DNA of 64,000 nucleotides from Dehalococcoidia bacterium (GTDB taxonomy: Bacteria > Chloroflexota > Dehalococcoidia > SM23-28-2 > HRBIN24): positions 1-64,000 of the forward strand of contig JAVVHA010000007.1 in the NCBI GenBank assembly GCA_032249735.1. Reading direction: 5' to 3'. The translations under genes and the position numbers were made by a program. Under the pieces are notes generated by a model. The model was not told the origin of the DNA. It saw only the letters and a list, made by a program, of their open reading frames with translations, and ran no database searches. Below, piece after piece: positions 8,289-15,781 of the stretch. Every line of letters starts with the position of its first letter. Positions within the stretch are counted from its first letter, which is position 1.

Positions 8289-10460
8289 ATGCCACAGCGG
8301 GCCCGCAGGCGCCGTGGGCGGGTGGCCCGCCGCGGCCGGAGACGTGGGTTTCCCCGTTGGCTGCTGCGGCTGGGGGGCGCCCTGGCCCTTGGGGGAGGCC
8401 TCTCCTTCTTTTTATGGTGGGCCCTGCCGTGGCTTCTGGAGGCCTTGGGCCTAGGCCTGGCTTTGGTGGCCCTGGTCCTGGCGATAGACGTATGGGTGCT
8501 GGCGCAGCGTCCCCGTCTCAGCATGGGGGTGTGGCGTTGGTGGGGGGCTGTGCATCTGGCGGCTGTGGTGGCCTTAGGCGTGCTAGGGCAGGTGCGCCCA
8601 TCTCTCGCCTGGCGGGGCGTCTCTTGGGAAGAGGTCTCCTTTGGCGGGAAGGTAGGCGAGTTCTTGTCCGCAGAGCCATGGGGGGTGGCGGCCCTAGTCC
8701 TGCTAGCCGTGTTGGCGGTGGTCCTCACCTGGCCCCCTCTCGCCCGTACCCTTTGGCTGGGGCGACACTCGGTGTGGGCTTTCGGCCGCGGATGGGAGGC
8801 GTTGCGGCATCTCCTGATGGGACGGCGGCCTGTCGCTCCGCTGGACGAGCCGCCACCGGCAAGCCAACGCCGAGACGAAACCCCTCCCTTCCTCGCCCAT
8901 TGGGACGAGGAGTGGCCAGCTCCCGCGGCGGCCGAGACGGAGGAGGCAGTGGTTCTGGCTGCCCCCTTGAAGGATGGGTGGGAGCTGCCGCCTATGGATC
9001 TTCTGGAGCGTTCGCCGGAGGAGGGACGGCCCCCCGACAACGAGGCGCGGGCTCGCCTCATCGTGGAGACGCTGCGCAGCTTCGGGGTGGACGCCAAGGT
9101 GGTCTCCATTCAGCAGGGGCCCACCGTCACCCAGTTTGGTATCGAGCCGGGCTGGGAGGTGAAGACGCGCCAGGTGCCGGAGCGGGACGAGAAAGGGCGC
9201 ATCGTTGGCTACCGCACGGAGGTGGTATCCAGGACCAGGGTGCGGGTAAATCGTATCACGGCCCTGGCCAACGACCTGGCGCTGGCCCTGGCCGCCCCAA
9301 GCATCCGCATTGAGGCGCCGGTGCCTGGGCGACCCATCATCGGCATCGAGGTGCCCAACGTCTCCCCCTCGGTGGTGAGCCTGCGCAGCGTTATGGAGAG
9401 CCAGGCCTTCCAAAGGGTGGCGGCCCGCTCCCGTCTGGCCCTCGCCCTGGGCAAGGGAGTATCGGGGGAGCCTGTGGCCGCCGATCTAGCCAAGATGCCC
9501 CACCTGCTCATCGCTGGCGCCACTGGCTCCGGCAAGAGTGTGTGTATCAACTCCATCATCACCTGCCTGCTCATGCGCAACACGCCGGAGGAGGTGCGGC
9601 TGGTGCTCATCGACCCCAAGAGGGTGGAGCTGACCCCCTTCGCCTCCGTGCCCCATCTGGTGTTTTCCCATGTCATCGTGGAGGTGGACGAGGTGCCGGC
9701 GGTGCTGGCGGCCGTCATCCGGGAGATGGAGTCACGATATCGGGCCTTCGCCTCCTTGGGGGTTCGTAACATCGATGGGTATAACCAGAGCCCCCGCGCT
9801 CAGGAGAAGATGCCTTACTGGGTAGTGGTCATCGACGAGCTGGCTGACCTGATGCTCTCTGCCCCATACCAAGTGGAGAAGGCGCTGGTACGTCTGGCCC
9901 AGCTAGCGCGGGCCACGGGCATCCACCTCATTGTGGCCACCCAGAGGCCCTCGGTGGATGTGGTGACGGGGCTCATTAAGGCCAACTTCCCCACCCGCAT
10001 CGCCTTCGCTGTCAGCTCTCAGGTGGACTCCCGCACCATCCTGGACATGGCAGGAGCGGAGAAGCTTTTGGGGCGGGGCGACATGCTCTATATGCCCACC
10101 GATGCCTCGCAGCCGCGGCGCATCCAGGGGTGTTACGTCTCCGACGCAGAGATAGAGAGGGTAGTGAAATGGTGGGCCGATGAGCGGTTCAGCCACCTGC
10201 GGCCGCCGCCCATGGATCACCTTCTGGAGGAGACCGCGGTGGAGGATGTCCCCGAGGAGGACCCACTATTGGAGGCCGCCCGCGACCTGGCCATGCTCCA
10301 CCGCCGCATCTCGCCCCGCCTGCTGCAACGACGGCTGAACATCGGCCGTGAGCGGGCGGTGCGGCTCATACAGGCCCTGGAACGGGCAGGCATCGTGGCC
10401 CATGCCGACGACCCCATGGCCTCTCGTCGCGTCCTTGTCCATCACGACGAGGTGGTATGA
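8289..10460 (+). CDS. ftsK: DNA translocase FtsK/SpoIIIE
   Basis: Septum-anchored hexameric motor that clears chromosome DNA at division; 723 aa. The basic N-terminus (MPQRARRRRGR) is followed by roughly three to four membrane segments up to ~160, then a short acidic linker. The alpha/beta motor has Walker A GATGSGKS (~410) and Walker B VVVIDELADL (~512). The C-terminal gamma winged helix (LLQRRLNIGRERAVRLIQAL) would read polar KOPS-type sites. ATG 8289 is chosen because GGAGGTG lies 7 nt upstream; GTG 8283 overlaps the rnj stop. The short linker is as in SpoIIIE-type translocases. Confidence 0.96.
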   Translation: MPQRARRRRGRVARRGRRRGFPRWLLRLGGALALGGGLSFFLWWALPWLLEALGLGLALVALVLAIDVWVLAQRPRLSMGVWRWWGAVHLAAVVALGVLGQVRPSLAWRGVSWEEVSFGGKVGEFLSAEPWGVAALVLLAVLAVVLTWPPLARTLWLGRHSVWAFGRGWEALRHLLMGRRPVAPLDEPPPASQRRDETPPFLAHWDEEWPAPAAAETEEAVVLAAPLKDGWELPPMDLLERSPEEGRPPDNEARARLIVETLRSFGVDAKVVSIQQGPTVTQFGIEPGWEVKTRQVPERDEKGRIVGYRTEVVSRTRVRVNRITALANDLALALAAPSIRIEAPVPGRPIIGIEVPNVSPSVVSLRSVMESQAFQRVAARSRLALALGKGVSGEPVAADLAKMPHLLIAGATGSGKSVCINSIITCLLMRNTPEEVRLVLIDPKRVELTPFASVPHLVFSHVIVEVDEVPAVLAAVIREMESRYRAFASLGVRNIDGYNQSPRAQEKMPYWVVVIDELADLMLSAPYQVEKALVRLAQLARATGIHLIVATQRPSVDVVTGLIKANFPTRIAFAVSSQVDSRTILDMAGAEKLLGRGDMLYMPTDASQPRRIQGCYVSDAEIERVVKWWADERFSHLRPPPMDHLLEETAVEDVPEEDPLLEAARDLAMLHRRISPRLLQRRLNIGRERAVRLIQALERAGIVAHADDPMASRRVLVHHDEVV

Positions 10461-10489
10461 GGGGAATAGCCCAGCTGTCCTCCGGCATC

Positions 10490-10518
10490 TTGACACCACT
10501 GGCGGGCCATGCTATATA
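10490..10518 (+). promoter_or_regulatory. Strong sigma-70-like promoter of the 10.5-kb RNA unit
   Basis: A perfect TTGACA (10490-10495), an optimal 17-nt spacer and TATATA (10513-10518). This is the best -35/-10 pair in the window. Transcription is expected to begin near 10525, 30 nt after the ftsK stop region. Confidence 0.65.
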
Positions 10519-10540
10519 GGAGGTGAAAGGAGGTGAGGCC

Positions 10541-10630
10541 GTGACCAGGCTGCACAAGCTGGTTGCGGTGCTCCAAGTGGAGATAGGAAGGCCCCGTGGA
10601 GGGACCACGGGGCAGCCCGGCGGCGCCTGA
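10541..10630 (+). CDS. Possible 29-aa leader peptide
   Basis: A GTG at 10541 follows two GGAGGTG-like sites (10519-10525 and 10529-10535), the second 5 nt away. It opens a 29-codon frame (MTRLHKLVAVLQVEIGRPRG..., ending in TGA 10628-10630). The ORF starts about 16 nt after the predicted transcription start and its second half lies in strong RNA hairpins, as in translated attenuator leaders. No run of one amino-acid codon is present, so no amino-acid sensing role is suggested. It could equally be a chance frame in a structured RNA. Confidence 0.3.
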   Translation: MTRLHKLVAVLQVEIGRPRGGTTGQPGGA

Positions 10631-10729
10631 CTGCCGCTCGAACGGTGAAGCCGGCGAAGGGATGAGCTGCCGGGATGTCCAGGCGGGCAAGCCGCCGAAA
10701 CTGGGCGGCGGTTGGGAAGCGAGGAGAAC

Positions 10730-10768
10730 AAAGGGGGCCCCGGTCAAAAGGCCGGGGCCTTTGAGTTT
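10730..10768 (+). terminator. Intrinsic terminator ending the 10.5-kb RNA
   Basis: GGCCCCGG (10736-10743), 8-nt loop, CCGGGGCC (10752-10759), flanked by AAA and followed by TTTGAGTTT. It is a strong GC stem with a broken T-tract, and the only convincing intrinsic terminator in the window besides the hairpin before icd. Confidence 0.65.
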
Positions 10769-10789
10769 CCATAATGGGCCCATCCCCCC

Positions 10790-10818
10790 TGGACGGGGCA
10801 GGGAGGCGTGGATAAAAT
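10790..10818 (+). promoter_or_regulatory. Promoter for the small membrane protein gene
   Basis: TGGACG (10790-10795), 17-nt spacer, TAAAAT (10813-10818), about 36 nt before the ATG at 10855. This lets the downstream gene be expressed even when the preceding RNA terminates. Confidence 0.4.
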
Positions 10819-10854
10819 GGGCCTGCAGTATTAAGCGAGCCGGGGTCGGGGCTC

Positions 10855-11241
10855 ATGTCGGACAAGCTTTGGCGGGAAGTCCAGGAGATCCTGGAACGGG
10901 CGGAGAGGGAGAAGCCCCCCCTCAGACGGCGCTTGCGATGGCATAAGCCACATCTGTCGTTGCCCAGAGTGTCCCTTCCCAAGCCCACCTTTGGGCAGAT
11001 GCTCCTTTTGGCCCTGGGCATCATCGTGCTGGGCTATGTCTTGGGCTCCCTGGGGGACGTGGCAGGCCGGGTGCTGGTGTTAGGGGGCCTCGGGGCTTTT
11101 GCCCTCATCTTCTTCCTCTCCCTGCGGCGGGTAGGCCAGCCCCCTGAGAAGAGGTGGCGGGGCCAGCCTCTGGACCTGGGGCGTCCCAGCGTGGGGCGGC
11201 GGTTCCTGGGCTGGCTGGGAAGGTGGCGGGGCCGCCGCTGA
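10855..11241 (+). CDS. Small membrane protein of unknown function
   Basis: 128 aa. A charged N-terminal ~40 residues (SDKLWREVQEILERAEREKP, then Arg/Lys-rich) precede two adjacent membrane segments (~44-60 and ~68-84), and a basic Arg/Gly-rich tail ends in GRWRGRR. No family signature recognised. It is preceded by the structured RNA unit and its own promoter and followed by a LysM lipoprotein gene, so a cell-envelope role is possible but unproven. The ATG 10855 start has only a weak purine-rich stretch upstream. Confidence 0.65.
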   Translation: MSDKLWREVQEILERAEREKPPLRRRLRWHKPHLSLPRVSLPKPTFGQMLLLALGIIVLGYVLGSLGDVAGRVLVLGGLGAFALIFFLSLRRVGQPPEKRWRGQPLDLGRPSVGRRFLGWLGRWRGRR

Positions 11242-11288
11242 GGCCCGGGTGCCGCTGGGCCTCGTGTGCTGTGGGGGCTCACAGTCCC

Positions 11289-11317
11289 TTGCCCGTGCAG
11301 GACCTACCTGGTAACAT
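11289..11317 (+). promoter_or_regulatory. Promoter of the LysM lipoprotein gene
   Basis: TTGCCC (11289-11294), exactly 17 nt, TAACAT (11312-11317), then 9 nt to the ATG. No ribosome site fits in the gap, so the mRNA would be leaderless or nearly so. Confidence 0.45.
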
Positions 11318-11326
11318 CGGGCTGAC

Positions 11327-11728
11327 ATGCGCCGGTGGGCAGGTTGGTGGGGTGGGGCCCTCGTGGTGGCCCTCCTATTGGCAGCTTGCCGGGGCGGGGG
11401 GGACAAGGAGCCATCGCCCCAGGCAGGCCGCATCTCCCTCACGGACCCCCGCGCCGTGCCCACGGCCGAACCATGGTCCCAGCCTCCCCCTGTCCGCTAC
11501 TTGGAGGGTGGCCCGTTGGAGGGCAGCCCAACGCCCACGGCCACTGCCGAGGAGGGAGGGACGGCTCCTCAGGAGTGCGGCGACGTCTACGTGGTCCGGC
11601 CTGGCGATACCCTTGGCAGCATCGCCGCCCGTTGCCAGGTGGACCTTAAGAAGCTTATCGACGCCAACCCGGACATCCAGGACCCCAGCCGTATCTTCCC
11701 CGGCCAGCGGATCCGTATCCCGCGTTAG
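11327..11728 (+). CDS. LysM-domain lipoprotein
   Basis: 133 aa. The N-terminal signal peptide has a lipobox LLAAC with the lipidated Cys at residue 21. A Pro/Thr/Ser-rich disordered stretch (~25-82) follows, then one LysM domain (~88-132: VYVVRPGDTLGSIAARCQV, ending IFPGQRIRIP). LysM domains bind the glycan backbone of peptidoglycan, so this protein probably tethers the membrane to the wall or scaffolds a wall enzyme. There is no catalytic domain. ATG 11327 lies 9 nt after a TAACAT box and has no ribosome site. Confidence 0.85.
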   Translation: MRRWAGWWGGALVVALLLAACRGGGDKEPSPQAGRISLTDPRAVPTAEPWSQPPPVRYLEGGPLEGSPTPTATAEEGGTAPQECGDVYVVRPGDTLGSIAARCQVDLKKLIDANPDIQDPSRIFPGQRIRIPR

Positions 11729-11812
11729 TGCCGGCGTTCACAATCCCTCTCATAGGTCGTTGCGTCCACGGGATCCTCTATGTTAGCATGGCCCCGAAGG
11801 GGGGAGACCTCC

Positions 11813-13375
11813 ATGGCAGTGGAAGAGCGCAGGCTAGCTCAGAAGCTGGAGGAACTGCAGAGGTTAAAGGAGCTCTCCCGTCAGGGCGGGGGGCCGGAGC
11901 GTATAGAGGCTCAGCATCGTCGTGGCAAGCTCACTGCCAGGGAGAGGCTGGACATCCTGTTGGACCCAGGGAGCTTCGAGGAGCTGGACGCCCTGGTGGT
12001 GCACCGGTCCACGGAGTTTGGGCTGGACAGCCAGCGGTTCTATGGCGACGCCGTGGTGACGGGCTACGGCACCATTGACGGCCGCCTGGTATACGTCTTT
12101 TCGCAGGACTTTACCGTGCTGGGGGGGTCCCTATCGGAGGCGGTGGGGGAGAAGATATGCAAGGTGATGGACCTGGCCCTTAAGAACGGGGCGCCCATCA
12201 TCGGCATTAACGATTCAGGCGGCGCCCGCATCCAAGAGGGAGTGGTGTCGCTCAAGGGGTACGGGGAGATATTCCTGCGCAACACCCTGGCATCGGGGGT
12301 CATACCGCAGATATCGGTTATCATGGGGCCGTGCGCTGGAGGGGCCGTCTACTCCCCAGCCATCACCGACTTCATCTTCATGACCAGCTCCGCCTACATG
12401 TACATCACAGGCCCAGATGTGGTGAGGGCGGTGACCCAGCAGGAGGTGACGCACGAGGGGCTGGGCGGGGCCCAGATCCACGCCACCAAAAGCGGGGTGG
12501 CCCACTTCGTCCTGGACAGCGAGGAGGAGTGTCTGCGGGAGGTGCGCCGCCTCCTCTCATTCCTACCCTCCAACAACATGGAGGACCCTCCAAGCCTGGA
12601 GCCCACTGACGACCCCATGCGCCGTTGCGACGACCTGCTGGACATCGTGCCTGAGGACCCGGCCAAGCCCTACGACATGCATGAGGTGATATATCGCATC
12701 GTGGACGATGGGGACTTCCTGGAGGTGCACCCCTATTGGGCCCAGAGCATCGTGGTGGGCTTCGCCAGGATGAACGGGCGGCCAGTGGGGATAGTGGCTA
12801 ATAACCCAGCGGTACTGGCGGGGGTGCTGGATATCGCCTCCTCTCGCAAGGCGGCCCGCTTCGTCCGCTTCTGCGACGCCTTTCATATACCCATCGTCAC
12901 CCTGGTGGACGTGCCTGGCTACTTGCCGGGGGTGGAGCAGGAGCAGGGGGGCATCATCACCCACGGCGCCAAGCTGTTGTACGCCTATTCGGAGGCCACG
13001 GTGCCCAAGGTCACCTGCATCCTGCGCAAGGCCTATGGCGGCGCCTATCTGGTGATGGGGTCCAAGCACCTGCGGGCCGATATCAACTACGCCTGGCCCA
13101 CGGCGGAGATCGCCGTCATGGGGCCGGAGGGGGCGGTCAACATCGTCTTCCGCCGGGAGCTGGAGCAGGCGCCCGACCCCGAGGCCCGGCGGCGCGAGCT
13201 GGTGGAGGACTACCGGCGTCGCTTCGCCAACCCCTATGTGGCCGCTGCCCGTGGCTTCATCGACGACGTCATCGACCCCCGCGACACCAGGGCCAAGATC
13301 ATCAAGGCCCTAGAGATGCTCAAGAACAAGACGGATACCAACCCGCCCAAGAAGCATGGCAATATACCCCTATAG
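11813..13375 (+). CDS. Acyl-CoA carboxyltransferase (propionyl-CoA carboxylase beta / transcarboxylase 12S type)
   Basis: Transfers carboxylate between biotin and an acyl-CoA (propionyl/methylmalonyl-CoA likely); 520 aa. Both crotonase-like halves are present. The N-terminal half has [31 protein letters not shown] and [13 protein letters not shown] (oxyanion glycines). The C-terminal half has [13 protein letters not shown] and [15 protein letters not shown] start at ATG 11813 is favoured by GGGGAGA upstream and by family length; the in-frame ATG at 11780 overlaps a likely -10 box (TATGTT, 11779-11784). The next two genes encode a pyruvate-type carboxyltransferase and a biotin carrier, as in methylmalonyl-CoA:pyruvate transcarboxylase. 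No biotin carboxylase is present. Confidence 0.92.
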   Translation: MAVEERRLAQKLEELQRLKELSRQGGGPERIEAQHRRGKLTARERLDILLDPGSFEELDALVVHRSTEFGLDSQRFYGDAVVTGYGTIDGRLVYVFSQDFTVLGGSLSEAVGEKICKVMDLALKNGAPIIGINDSGGARIQEGVVSLKGYGEIFLRNTLASGVIPQISVIMGPCAGGAVYSPAITDFIFMTSSAYMYITGPDVVRAVTQQEVTHEGLGGAQIHATKSGVAHFVLDSEEECLREVRRLLSFLPSNNMEDPPSLEPTDDPMRRCDDLLDIVPEDPAKPYDMHEVIYRIVDDGDFLEVHPYWAQSIVVGFARMNGRPVGIVANNPAVLAGVLDIASSRKAARFVRFCDAFHIPIVTLVDVPGYLPGVEQEQGGIITHGAKLLYAYSEATVPKVTCILRKAYGGAYLVMGSKHLRADINYAWPTAEIAVMGPEGAVNIVFRRELEQAPDPEARRRELVEDYRRRFANPYVAAARGFIDDVIDPRDTRAKIIKALEMLKNKTDTNPPKKHGNIPL

Positions 13376-13396
13376 AGCCAGAGAGGTGGTGCCGAT

Positions 13397-14872
13397 ATGG
13401 GTGTCCGCATCACCGATACGACCCTTCGTGATGCCCACCAAAGCCTCCTGGCCACCCGCATGCGCACGGAGGACATGCTCCCCATCGCCCCCCTTATGGA
13501 CGAGGTGGGCTTCCACAGCGTGGAGGTGTGGGGTGGGGCTACCTTCGACACCTGCTTGCGCTTCTTGCGGGAGGACCCCTGGGAGCGGCTGCGCCAGCTG
13601 AAGAAGGCCTTCCGGCGCACCCCCCTGCAGATGCTCCTGCGGGGGCAGAACGTGGTGGGCTACCGCCATTACGCTGACGACGTGGTGGAGAAGTTCGTGG
13701 AGCTGGCAGCCAAGAACGGCATCGACATCTTCCGCATCTTCGACGCCGTCAACGACCTGCGCAACCTGGAGACGGCCGTGCGGGCGGCCAAAAGGGTGGG
13801 GGCGCACGTACAGGGCGCCATCTGCTACACCATCAGCCCTGTCCACACCCTGGACCTCTACGCCCGCCTGGCGCGACAGCTGGAGGAGATGGGGTGTGAC
13901 TCCATCTGCATCAAGGACATGGCTGGCCTCCTCCACCCCTATGACGGTTATGAGCTGGTGCGTCGCCTTAAGGAGACGGTGCGTGTGCCCATTCAGCTAC
14001 ATGCCCACTGCACTGCTGGCCTGGCCCCCATGACAGTGTTGAAGGCCATCGAGGCCGGGGTGGACGTGGTGGACTGCGCCGTCTCCAGCATGGCCCTCGG
14101 CACGTCCCAACCCCCTTGCGAGCCTCTGGTGGCCACTCTGCGGGGCACCCATTACGACCCTGGCCTGGACCTGGAGCTCCTGAGCCGCATATCTGACTAC
14201 TTCGCTCAGGTGCGGGAGAAGTACGCCGCCTTTGAGGGGGGCGTAATGGTGGACGTAGGGGTGCTGGTGCACCAGGTGCCTGGTGGCATGGTCTCCAATC
14301 TCGTATCCCAGCTGCGGGAGCTGGGGGCTGCTGACCGCCTCAAAGAGGTCCTGGCAGAGATCCCCCGCGTGCGGGCCGATCTAGGCTACCCACCCCTGGT
14401 GACGCCCACCAGCCAGATAGTGGGCATCCAGGCCGTCCTGAACGTCCTGGCCGGCCAGCGCTACAAGCAGGTGACCAAGGAGACCCGTGCCTACGTCCAA
14501 GGCTACTACGGGGCACCGCCGGGCCCTGTCCATCCTGAGGTGAAGGCCCAAGTGTTGGGCGATGCCCAGGAGATCGTCGGCCGGCCCGCCGACCATATCC
14601 CCCCTGAGCTGGAAAAGGCGCGCCAGGAGATAGGCCATCTGGCCCAGAGCGAGGAAGACGTGGTGAGCTACGTCCTCTTCCCTCAGGTGGCGCGGGAGTT
14701 CTTCGAGTGGCGGGCGCGGGGCTCCCCCTTGGAGGAGGAGGTGGTGGCGGCCATCGCTGCCGCCCTGGTGCAGCACGGGCCGCCACCGGCGCCTGCGGCG
14801 CCCACGCACCCTCCATCGTGGTGGAAGATGGCCGGCCGACAGCGTCTCCTCCATAGGATGGGCACGCCATGA
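13397..14872 (+). CDS. Pyruvate/oxaloacetate carboxyltransferase (transcarboxylase 5S / OadA type)
   Basis: DRE-TIM barrel carboxyltransferase that moves CO2 between carboxybiotin and pyruvate/oxaloacetate; 491 aa. ITDTTLRDAHQS opens the barrel. The metal and catalytic residues are in CIKDMAG (carbamylated Lys) and HAHCTAG (metal His pair). The conserved carboxylase domain runs from ~300 to the end. It has no biotinyl domain; that is supplied by the next gene. Preceded by GAGAGGTGGTG and placed 21 nt after the acyl-CoA carboxyltransferase. Alternatives: pyruvate carboxylase subunit B (needs a separate biotin carboxylase) or decarboxylase alpha subunit (needs a sodium-pump beta subunit); neither partner is here. 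Confidence 0.92.
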   Translation: MGVRITDTTLRDAHQSLLATRMRTEDMLPIAPLMDEVGFHSVEVWGGATFDTCLRFLREDPWERLRQLKKAFRRTPLQMLLRGQNVVGYRHYADDVVEKFVELAAKNGIDIFRIFDAVNDLRNLETAVRAAKRVGAHVQGAICYTISPVHTLDLYARLARQLEEMGCDSICIKDMAGLLHPYDGYELVRRLKETVRVPIQLHAHCTAGLAPMTVLKAIEAGVDVVDCAVSSMALGTSQPPCEPLVATLRGTHYDPGLDLELLSRISDYFAQVREKYAAFEGGVMVDVGVLVHQVPGGMVSNLVSQLRELGAADRLKEVLAEIPRVRADLGYPPLVTPTSQIVGIQAVLNVLAGQRYKQVTKETRAYVQGYYGAPPGPVHPEVKAQVLGDAQEIVGRPADHIPPELEKARQEIGHLAQSEEDVVSYVLFPQVAREFFEWRARGSPLEEEVVAAIAAALVQHGPPPAPAAPTHPPSWWKMAGRQRLLHRMGTP

Positions 14873-15378
14873 AGCTGGTGGTGGACGGGCAGGAGTTCGA
14901 TGTGGACCCCCAAGGGGAGGTGGTGCGGGTAGGGGGGCGGGAATACTCGGTGCGCGTGCAGCGCATGCGGGACATCGTCACCGTCTATGTCAACGAGAGG
15001 CCCTACCGCATCCAGATCCTAGAGGAGAACCCGTGGTCGGGGGACGCCTTCAAGGTGCTGGTGGATGCCCGCTATCATCAGGTGGCCATAGTGGGGAGGG
15101 CTGTCCAGCGCCCTCGCCCTGTGCACCCCCCACAACGCCGTCCCATGGCCCCTGAGGGCCCTGGGGCAGTGACGGCCCCCGTGGCGGGCAGGGTGGTGAG
15201 CGTGCACGTTCAGCCGGACCAGGAGGTGGAGGAGGGGGATCTCCTACTCATCATCGAGGCCATGAAGATGGAGAACGAGATACGCGCCCCCTTTAAAGGC
15301 CGGGTAAAGGAGGTGAAGGTGCAAGCCGGGGCGCGGGTGGCCGAGGGGGAGGTGCTGGTGGTCCTGGAGCCCATCTAG
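14869..15378 (+). CDS. Biotin carboxyl carrier protein
   Basis: 169 aa. The C-terminal ~75 residues form a biotinyl/lipoyl domain (VTAPVAGRVVSVHVQPDQEV) with the biotinylation motif EAMKMEN; the acceptor is Lys133. The N-terminal ~80 residues are a small beta domain (VVDGQEFDVDPQGEVVRVGG), resembling the extra domain in 1.3S/decarboxylase gamma-type carriers, joined by a Pro/Arg linker. The ATG overlaps the preceding TGA (ATGA), so translation is coupled. The TAG stop is shared in a CTAG with the convergent Lrp-domain gene. It should carry CO2 between the two carboxyltransferases encoded upstream. Confidence 0.94.
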   Translation: MKLVVDGQEFDVDPQGEVVRVGGREYSVRVQRMRDIVTVYVNERPYRIQILEENPWSGDAFKVLVDARYHQVAIVGRAVQRPRPVHPPQRRPMAPEGPGAVTAPVAGRVVSVHVQPDQEVEEGDLLLIIEAMKMENEIRAPFKGRVKEVKVQAGARVAEGEVLVVLEPI

Positions 15379-15611
15379 AGCTCAGGGAGGGCCACCAAGG
15401 AGGTGGTGCTCTGGATCCCCTCGATCTTGCGGATGCGCTCCCCCAGGATAGGCGGGATATCGGTGAGGTTCTCCACCTCCAGCTCGGCCACGATATCGTA
15501 AGGGCCCATCACCTGGTGGGCCTCCACCACCTGGGGGATGCGCTTGATCTCCTCTGCCACCTGGCGCGTATGGGCGGGGTCCACCACAATGAGGACGTAG
15601 GCCTTGATCAT
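15375..15611 (-). CDS. Stand-alone Lrp/AsnC ligand-binding (RAM) domain protein
   Basis: 78 aa, consisting only of the alpha-beta effector domain of Lrp/AsnC regulators (IKAYVLIVVDPAHTR, then VVEAHQVMGPYDIVAELEV); there is no helix-turn-helix. Such stand-alone RAM proteins form small-molecule-binding oligomers of mostly unknown function. ATG 15611 is chosen because AGGAGG lies 8 nt upstream; nine further in-frame codons extend upstream but lack a ribosome site. Its promoter (15638-15666) is divergent from korA. The stop overlaps the biotin-carrier stop by 4 nt. Confidence 0.85.
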   Translation of the reverse strand: MIKAYVLIVVDPAHTRQVAEEIKRIPQVVEAHQVMGPYDIVAELEVENLTDIPPILGERIRKIEGIQSTTSLVALPEL

Positions 15612-15637
15612 GGCATCGCCTCCTGTCGCCGTCCTCA

Positions 15638-15666
15638 ATTATAAGTAGCGCGTGGAGGCGAGGGAA
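15638..15666 (-). promoter_or_regulatory. Promoter of the Lrp-domain gene
   Basis: Minus-strand TTCCCT (15666-15661), 17-nt spacer, perfect TATAAT (15643-15638), then a leader with AGGAGG. Confidence 0.5.
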
Positions 15667-15731
15667 CTTGGGGCGCTCGTTAAAAGCATCTTCTTTTCAC
15701 CCTGCAGCCACTACCCATCAGGTCATCTTTG

Positions 15732-15740
15732 TGCTACCAT
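15732..15740 (+). promoter_or_regulatory. Extended -10 promoter of korAB
   Basis: TGC-TACCAT lies 41 nt before the korA ATG. The leader holds a GGGGGAGAGGGG ribosome site. No clear -35 box. Confidence 0.35.
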
Positions 15741-15781
15741 AGAAAGGGCTTAGGTCTGCTCGAATATGGGGGAGAGGGGTC

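Larger units (their letters stand above)
10525..10768 (+). ncRNA. Unassigned structured RNA or regulated leader, about 245 nt
   Basis: The stretch between ftsK and the next gene has its own promoter and ends in a terminator-like hairpin. Helices seen by eye: 10544-10548 with 10559-10563; 10571-10574 with 10579-10582; a 9-bp hairpin 10591-10599 with 10605-10613; 10616-10621 with 10669-10674 closing a branched region that includes 10634-10636 with 10643-10645; and 10682-10686 with 10692-10696. I looked for the conserved cores of RNase P, SRP RNA, tmRNA, T-box, cobalamin and c-di-AMP riboswitches and did not find them. It may be a free small RNA or an attenuated leader; the downstream gene also has its own promoter. 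A 29-codon ORF lies inside. Confidence 0.5.

Noticed and set aside
8147-9109. A 320-codon minus-strand frame across the rnj end and ftsK start
   Set aside because: Its product is an Arg/Ser/Pro-rich shadow, and the plus-strand frame has clear RNase J and FtsK features.
10525-10768. RNase P RNA, SRP RNA, tmRNA or c-di-AMP riboswitch as identity of the 10.5-kb RNA
   Set aside because: The conserved cores I know for these (for example GAGGAAAGTCC of RNase P, the SRP GGAAG/AGCAG core, the tmRNA tRNA-like ends, or GCCGAA...GGAG...AGCTAAC of the c-di-AMP switch) are not present in order. The nearby LysM gene made the c-di-AMP switch tempting.
14869-15378. Calling the carboxylase trio acetyl-CoA carboxylase
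   Set aside because: The pyruvate-type barrel enzyme has no place in acetyl-CoA carboxylase, and no biotin carboxylase is present; the transcarboxylase arrangement fits better.
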